64,000 nt of DNA, taken from Butyrivibrio sp. Lineage in GTDB: Bacteria > Bacillota > Clostridia > Lachnospirales > Lachnospiraceae. The notes beneath the pieces were generated by a model, which was not told where the DNA came from, ran no database searches, and saw only the letters and a list, made by a program, of their open reading frames with translations. Made by a program: the position numbers and the translations under genes. Location of the stretch: positions 149,663 through 213,662 of the forward strand of contig SVFV01000001.1 of the NCBI GenBank assembly GCA_015056655.1, read 5' to 3'. Below, piece by piece: positions 61,331 through 64,000 of the stretch (position 1 is the stretch's first letter; each line of letters begins with the position of its first letter).

Positions 61331-62436
61331 TTATTTCATATCTTTTATCTTCAGAAAAAAATCTATTTCAAAAAATCTTGTTGAATCATAACTAACTGCC
61401 ATATCAGATTCTGTATAAATAAATTTGTTCTCGCATAGTAATCGGGCTTCTTCAATTTTTCCAGCTCGTTCACTCGCTATACCATATGATAAAAACTCTT
61501 GTTCAACTGCGGATATTGAGTTTTCAATCCTAAATAAATCAAAACATGTATCCGTACCTGATTCTATATCATAAGTTGATATAGACGGCACAACATAACA
61601 TGTATATAATTCCCAGTCATCTTTCTCATACTGATATTTTGATGTCATTTTTACCGATGCATACTTAAGACCAATTATGCCTTTGCTTTTACCCATCTCC
61701 AATACATATTCCATCAGAAACTGTGGAAAAACATACTCTGGTTTAAAATAATCAAGGTTATTATTTACCTTTACCGAACACATTGCTATCAGCGGAAATA
61801 TAGATGCGTACTCATCAACACTATATGGGCTTTTGTGTTTTTTCATCAGTTCAACAAACCTACTCGGCAGCAAACTAATATCCCCAAAAAACAATTCCCT
61901 CGTGGCTTCTTCAGGAACAATATATGCAACTTGAACAGTATCATATGGAGGTCTATTTAGCTCTACCCAACATACATATGATGATGCTCCTAAATACAGA
62001 CATGGCAACCCTGGAAAACTAAATCGTTCTGATTTAACTAGCCCACGCTTAGAAAAAGTATATGCCACATTTCATTTTTATCAAAACAAGTATCCATTTT
62101 ATCAGATGGCACTATTCTCGCTCTGAAAAAATCTGTCTCTGTTACTTTTTTCTTCAGTAAATCCGGGCTGGCTATAATCTCACTAAAAGCATCCTTGAAC
62201 TTTAAATACGCCTCATTATGCTTCCCTTGGTAATATAAGTCCATCATCTTAGCATAATTATCTATAAATCCATTCACTCTATCAATGATACTTTGCTTGT
62301 ATCTGTATTTTTCTAATAACCTTTTGTAATTATCCAGCCAAAGTACTGTACTATCTTTAAAACCTTTAGATTCTTCATAAGCAAATGGTAAAACAATCGT
62401 TTCTTCTTTAAATAATTCTTCCTTATCCATATTCAT
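61331..62436 (-). pseudogene. RES-domain NAD+-hydrolase-type toxin, split by a frameshift
   Basis: Two overlapping frames (62436-62038 and 62068-61331) make one RES protein. The first ends ...FFRARIVP...NEMWHILFLSVG-stop; the second continues SKRGLVKSERFSFPGLPCLYLG and SYVCWVELNR. In RES proteins the normal order is FxRARI, MWHIPFxxRGLV, RFSxPGLPCLYLG, CWxE. Adding one base at about 62055-62063 (CATATACTTTTTC, with a T5 run) restores HIPFSKRGLV. RES toxins (named for conserved Arg, Glu, Ser) destroy NAD+. The ~90-residue helical N-terminal part may be a sensor. The full protein would have about 370 residues. The split could be error, inactivation or slippage. Confidence 0.7.
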
Positions 62437-62493
62437 ACGCTCCTAGATGTTTGATCTTGACCCGCGGAATAACGACAATTTATGCCCAAAGCA

Positions 62494-62721
62494 TTAGTCT
62501 ATTTCATCCATAAATAAAAAATATTCATCATCATTACTAAATCTCACTAGGTTAGTAGCATTCTTGTTCTTCTTGTCCTCTTTTATTGACCTTTCTATAA
62601 TGCTCAACATTTCATTAGCTTTATCATAATCTCTTCTCCCTGCAACATGCGCCACTATCTGCAATGCTTGGTTCCTATCCATCAAATATTCTTTGTAACG
62701 ATCAAATAAATAGTCTCCCAT
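62494..62721 (-). CDS. Small helical protein (75 aa), possible partner of the RES protein
   Basis: A 75-residue acidic-basic mixed helical protein (YLFDRYKEYLMDRNQALQIV, then YDKANEMLSIIERSI), ending in an acidic FLFMDEID tail. Ribosome binding site GCGAGGG precedes ATG. It sits 57 bp upstream of the RES gene and 14 bp downstream of the membrane protein. Small helical proteins next to RES toxins are often antitoxins, but RES antitoxins are usually Xre/DUF2384 proteins, which this is not. No family recognised. Confidence 0.65.
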   Translation of the reverse strand: MGDYLFDRYKEYLMDRNQALQIVAHVAGRRDYDKANEMLSIIERSIKEDKKNKNATNLVRFSNDDEYFLFMDEID

Positions 62722-62735
62722 AATTCCCTCGCCAT

Positions 62736-63896
62736 TTAATTGTACAGAATTGAAATTATACTAATATTCTCGTTGAACCTTTCGACACATCCATTTAAAT
62801 ACATTTCAAATTTTGCATAATTCAAGAAATAGAAAATATCCCTATAGTTTTCAGTATTTTGCACAGAAATACCAAAAGACAGGCAAGGAACATTCTCGTA
62901 ACAGATATTATAGAATGTATACGTCATGTAATCTTGCCAAGTTGTACTATTAGCGCCATTATACACAGTCGCGGATGGATTAATACTTCTAATAATTGCC
63001 CTTTTGCATTCGAATGACTTTTTTATAAGTGATTCTTCGTACGGAATAGGACTCATATGATTAATCAGAAATGGCTTACCACGCTTTCCTGTTATCGCAC
63101 TTATCATATCAAATGATTTTGTTTCAATATTATAATATCTAAAATGGACTCTCACCTGCGAAGAATTCCCAAATAATGATGACAAAATATTTGTCTCAAT
63201 ATTCATAAGGAAAGCTTCAAACACTTCCTTGTAATTATCTTTTATTTCTCCATTTAATCTTTCCCCAGTATTACTTATATCTTTTGTTGTGTATTGATCA
63301 ATTGCACTTAAGCAGTTAGCAAAACCATCAAAAAAAGAAGGCATCGTATCTATAAATGATTGATTAAGAAATATTTCTTTTCTATCCGGCAATACAATCT
63401 TTAGTCTCTTCTTCCCCTGCTTATGTAAAACCTCTTTGTTTCTTTCTAAATAACATTTTTCCTCTAAAAGAGCATCTTCTCGTATTTTTATTTTCTTTTC
63501 TCGTTCCTCCAACAAAACAATTTGTAGTTTTTCATCTATCTGCGCCTTCCGCATTTCATAATACTTAATAATATAATCTTGTTGCCCAAGAAGAATATCC
63601 CTAATTCTTAGTAGATCTTTATCATTTTTATCTTTTATTAAATGACATATGCCATATAAAGCTAGCAGCAGAAAAACTATATATGAAATGTAGAAAATTG
63701 TAGTTGACCAAAGACGCATATTCTTATCAGTAATGTTATATGCAAAATGAAAGATTGATATTAATCCCCCTGCACCCAAATCAATAATCGTCAATATTAA
63801 CTTTATAAGCCTATTGTTAAACGATATTAGGAAATAAGCCGAAACAGTTGCAATAACCATTCCCAACACCCCTGAACAAACGTACAATGACACCAT
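62736..63896 (-). CDS. Membrane protein with coiled coil and possible GAF-like sensor
   Basis: A 386-residue protein started at ATG 63896 (MVSLYVCSGVLGMVIATVSA) with GAGG 8 bp upstream; this leaves 28 bp to the previous stop. About four transmembrane segments in the first ~105 residues, then a charged coiled coil (residues ~120-180, EEREKKIKIREDALLEEKCYLE), then a C-terminal ~210-residue alpha/beta domain (RVHFRYYNIETKSFDMISA, VPCLSFGISVQNTENYRD) that resembles a GAF domain in its strand order. Such a layout suggests a membrane-bound sensor or effector. No family assigned with confidence. Confidence 0.65.
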   Translation of the reverse strand: MVSLYVCSGVLGMVIATVSAYFLISFNNRLIKLILTIIDLGAGGLISIFHFAYNITDKNMRLWSTTIFYISYIVFLLLALYGICHLIKDKNDKDLLRIRDILLGQQDYIIKYYEMRKAQIDEKLQIVLLEEREKKIKIREDALLEEKCYLERNKEVLHKQGKKRLKIVLPDRKEIFLNQSFIDTMPSFFDGFANCLSAIDQYTTKDISNTGERLNGEIKDNYKEVFEAFLMNIETNILSSLFGNSSQVRVHFRYYNIETKSFDMISAITGKRGKPFLINHMSPIPYEESLIKKSFECKRAIIRSINPSATVYNGANSTTWQDYMTYTFYNICYENVPCLSFGISVQNTENYRDIFYFLNYAKFEMYLNGCVERFNENISIISILYN

Positions 63897-63924
63897 TAGT
63901 TTATCCTCAATAATATGTCCGAAG

Positions 63925-64000
63925 TTAATCCTCAATCACACGTACCTTATGATTGTACCAAATTTTTGAGATGATATCCCAAATATCATGTATCGCGCTG
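63925..64000 (-). CDS. End of an unknown upstream gene (partial)
   Basis: The last 24 codons (SAIHDIWDIISKIWYNHKVR, then VIED) of a minus-strand frame that enters from the right edge and stops at TAA (63925-63927). It is 28 bp from the start of the membrane-protein gene, in phase with an operon layout. Nothing can be said about its family. Confidence 0.5.
   Translation of the reverse strand, partial: SAIHDIWDIISKIWYNHKVRVIED

Noticed and set aside
1..64000. tRNA or rRNA genes
   Set aside because: No cloverleaf with GGTTCRANYCC T-arm and CCA-proximal acceptor stem, and no rRNA-like conserved blocks, were seen on either strand by eye.

Overview
The window looks like a chromosomal segment of an anaerobic, AT-rich (roughly 40-45% G+C by eye) Gram-positive of the family Lachnospiraceae. 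A Butyrivibrio/Pseudobutyrivibrio-like organism is the best guess, but this is inference from gene content and not a database match. Supporting signs are a single-chain pyruvate:ferredoxin oxidoreductase with a small 2[4Fe-4S] ferredoxin, a GlgC/GlgD pair, a PPi-type phosphofructokinase, a DnaD/DnaI-type primosome, MecA, SpoVG, GdpP-L9-DnaB linkage, a sortase with an LPXTG-like substrate, and AAA-ATPase-like/PD-(D/E)XK paralogues.

Layout. 1-1.6 kb: start of a sugar-binding lipoprotein-type gene divergent from an AraC regulator, with a CcpA cre-like site between them. 1.7-13.2 kb (minus): uracil permease, a zinc-ribbon membrane protein, a small protein, prephenate dehydratase, mfd, pth, spoVG, glgC-glgD. 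13.6-18.5 kb (plus): murC, then a dnaD-dnaI-prs operon behind a cluster of DnaA boxes. 18.6-27 kb: an exported 852-aa protein, a DUF402 protein, and a minus-strand run GH18 - tsaC/ywlC - rpiB - dCMP deaminase - SleB-like hydrolase. 27-32.5 kb: a structured non-coding stretch, mecA, pyruvate:ferredoxin oxidoreductase with an operator-like palindrome at its start point, and a divergent ferredoxin. 32.5-37.7 kb: a class D-like sortase translationally coupled to a ~1490-aa LAKTG surface protein. 37.9-43.2 kb: dnaB, rplI, gdpP and pfp. 43.4-46.5 kb: a substrate-binding lipoprotein plus chemoreceptor bicistron. 46.6-52 kb: an operon that starts with a flavin reductase-rubredoxin fusion and continues with a GT-C-like membrane protein, two glycosyltransferases and a membrane protein; upstream lies a seven-unit, 21-bp-phased TTGCAATTT array.

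The last 12 kb (52.3-64 kb, minus strand) is an accessory island that looks like phage defence mixed with decay. It carries two separate ATPase + TOPRIM gene pairs, two AAA-ATPase-like genes (one lacking its nuclease end) with a third gene remnant, a frameshifted PsiE-like gene, and a contiguous operon. The operon order is: end of an unknown gene, membrane protein with a possible GAF-like sensor, 75-aa helical protein, RES-domain NAD+-hydrolase-type toxin split by a one-base frameshift, HEPN-like protein, AAA_15/21 ATPase, DUF3226 TOPRIM protein. This operon is the best candidate for an undescribed system. The combination, not any one gene, is what looks new, and its function is inferred from domains only.

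Several non-coding signals also stand out. They are a 180-bp imperfect palindrome ahead of glgC, a 14-bp-arm inverted repeat bounding about 160 bp ahead of the GH18 gene, a perfect 23-bp-stem hairpin in the defence island, and a pair of 12-bp complementary arms that would hide the ribosome binding site of the chemoreceptor operon only in read-through transcripts. No tRNA, rRNA, CRISPR array or complete insertion sequence was seen.
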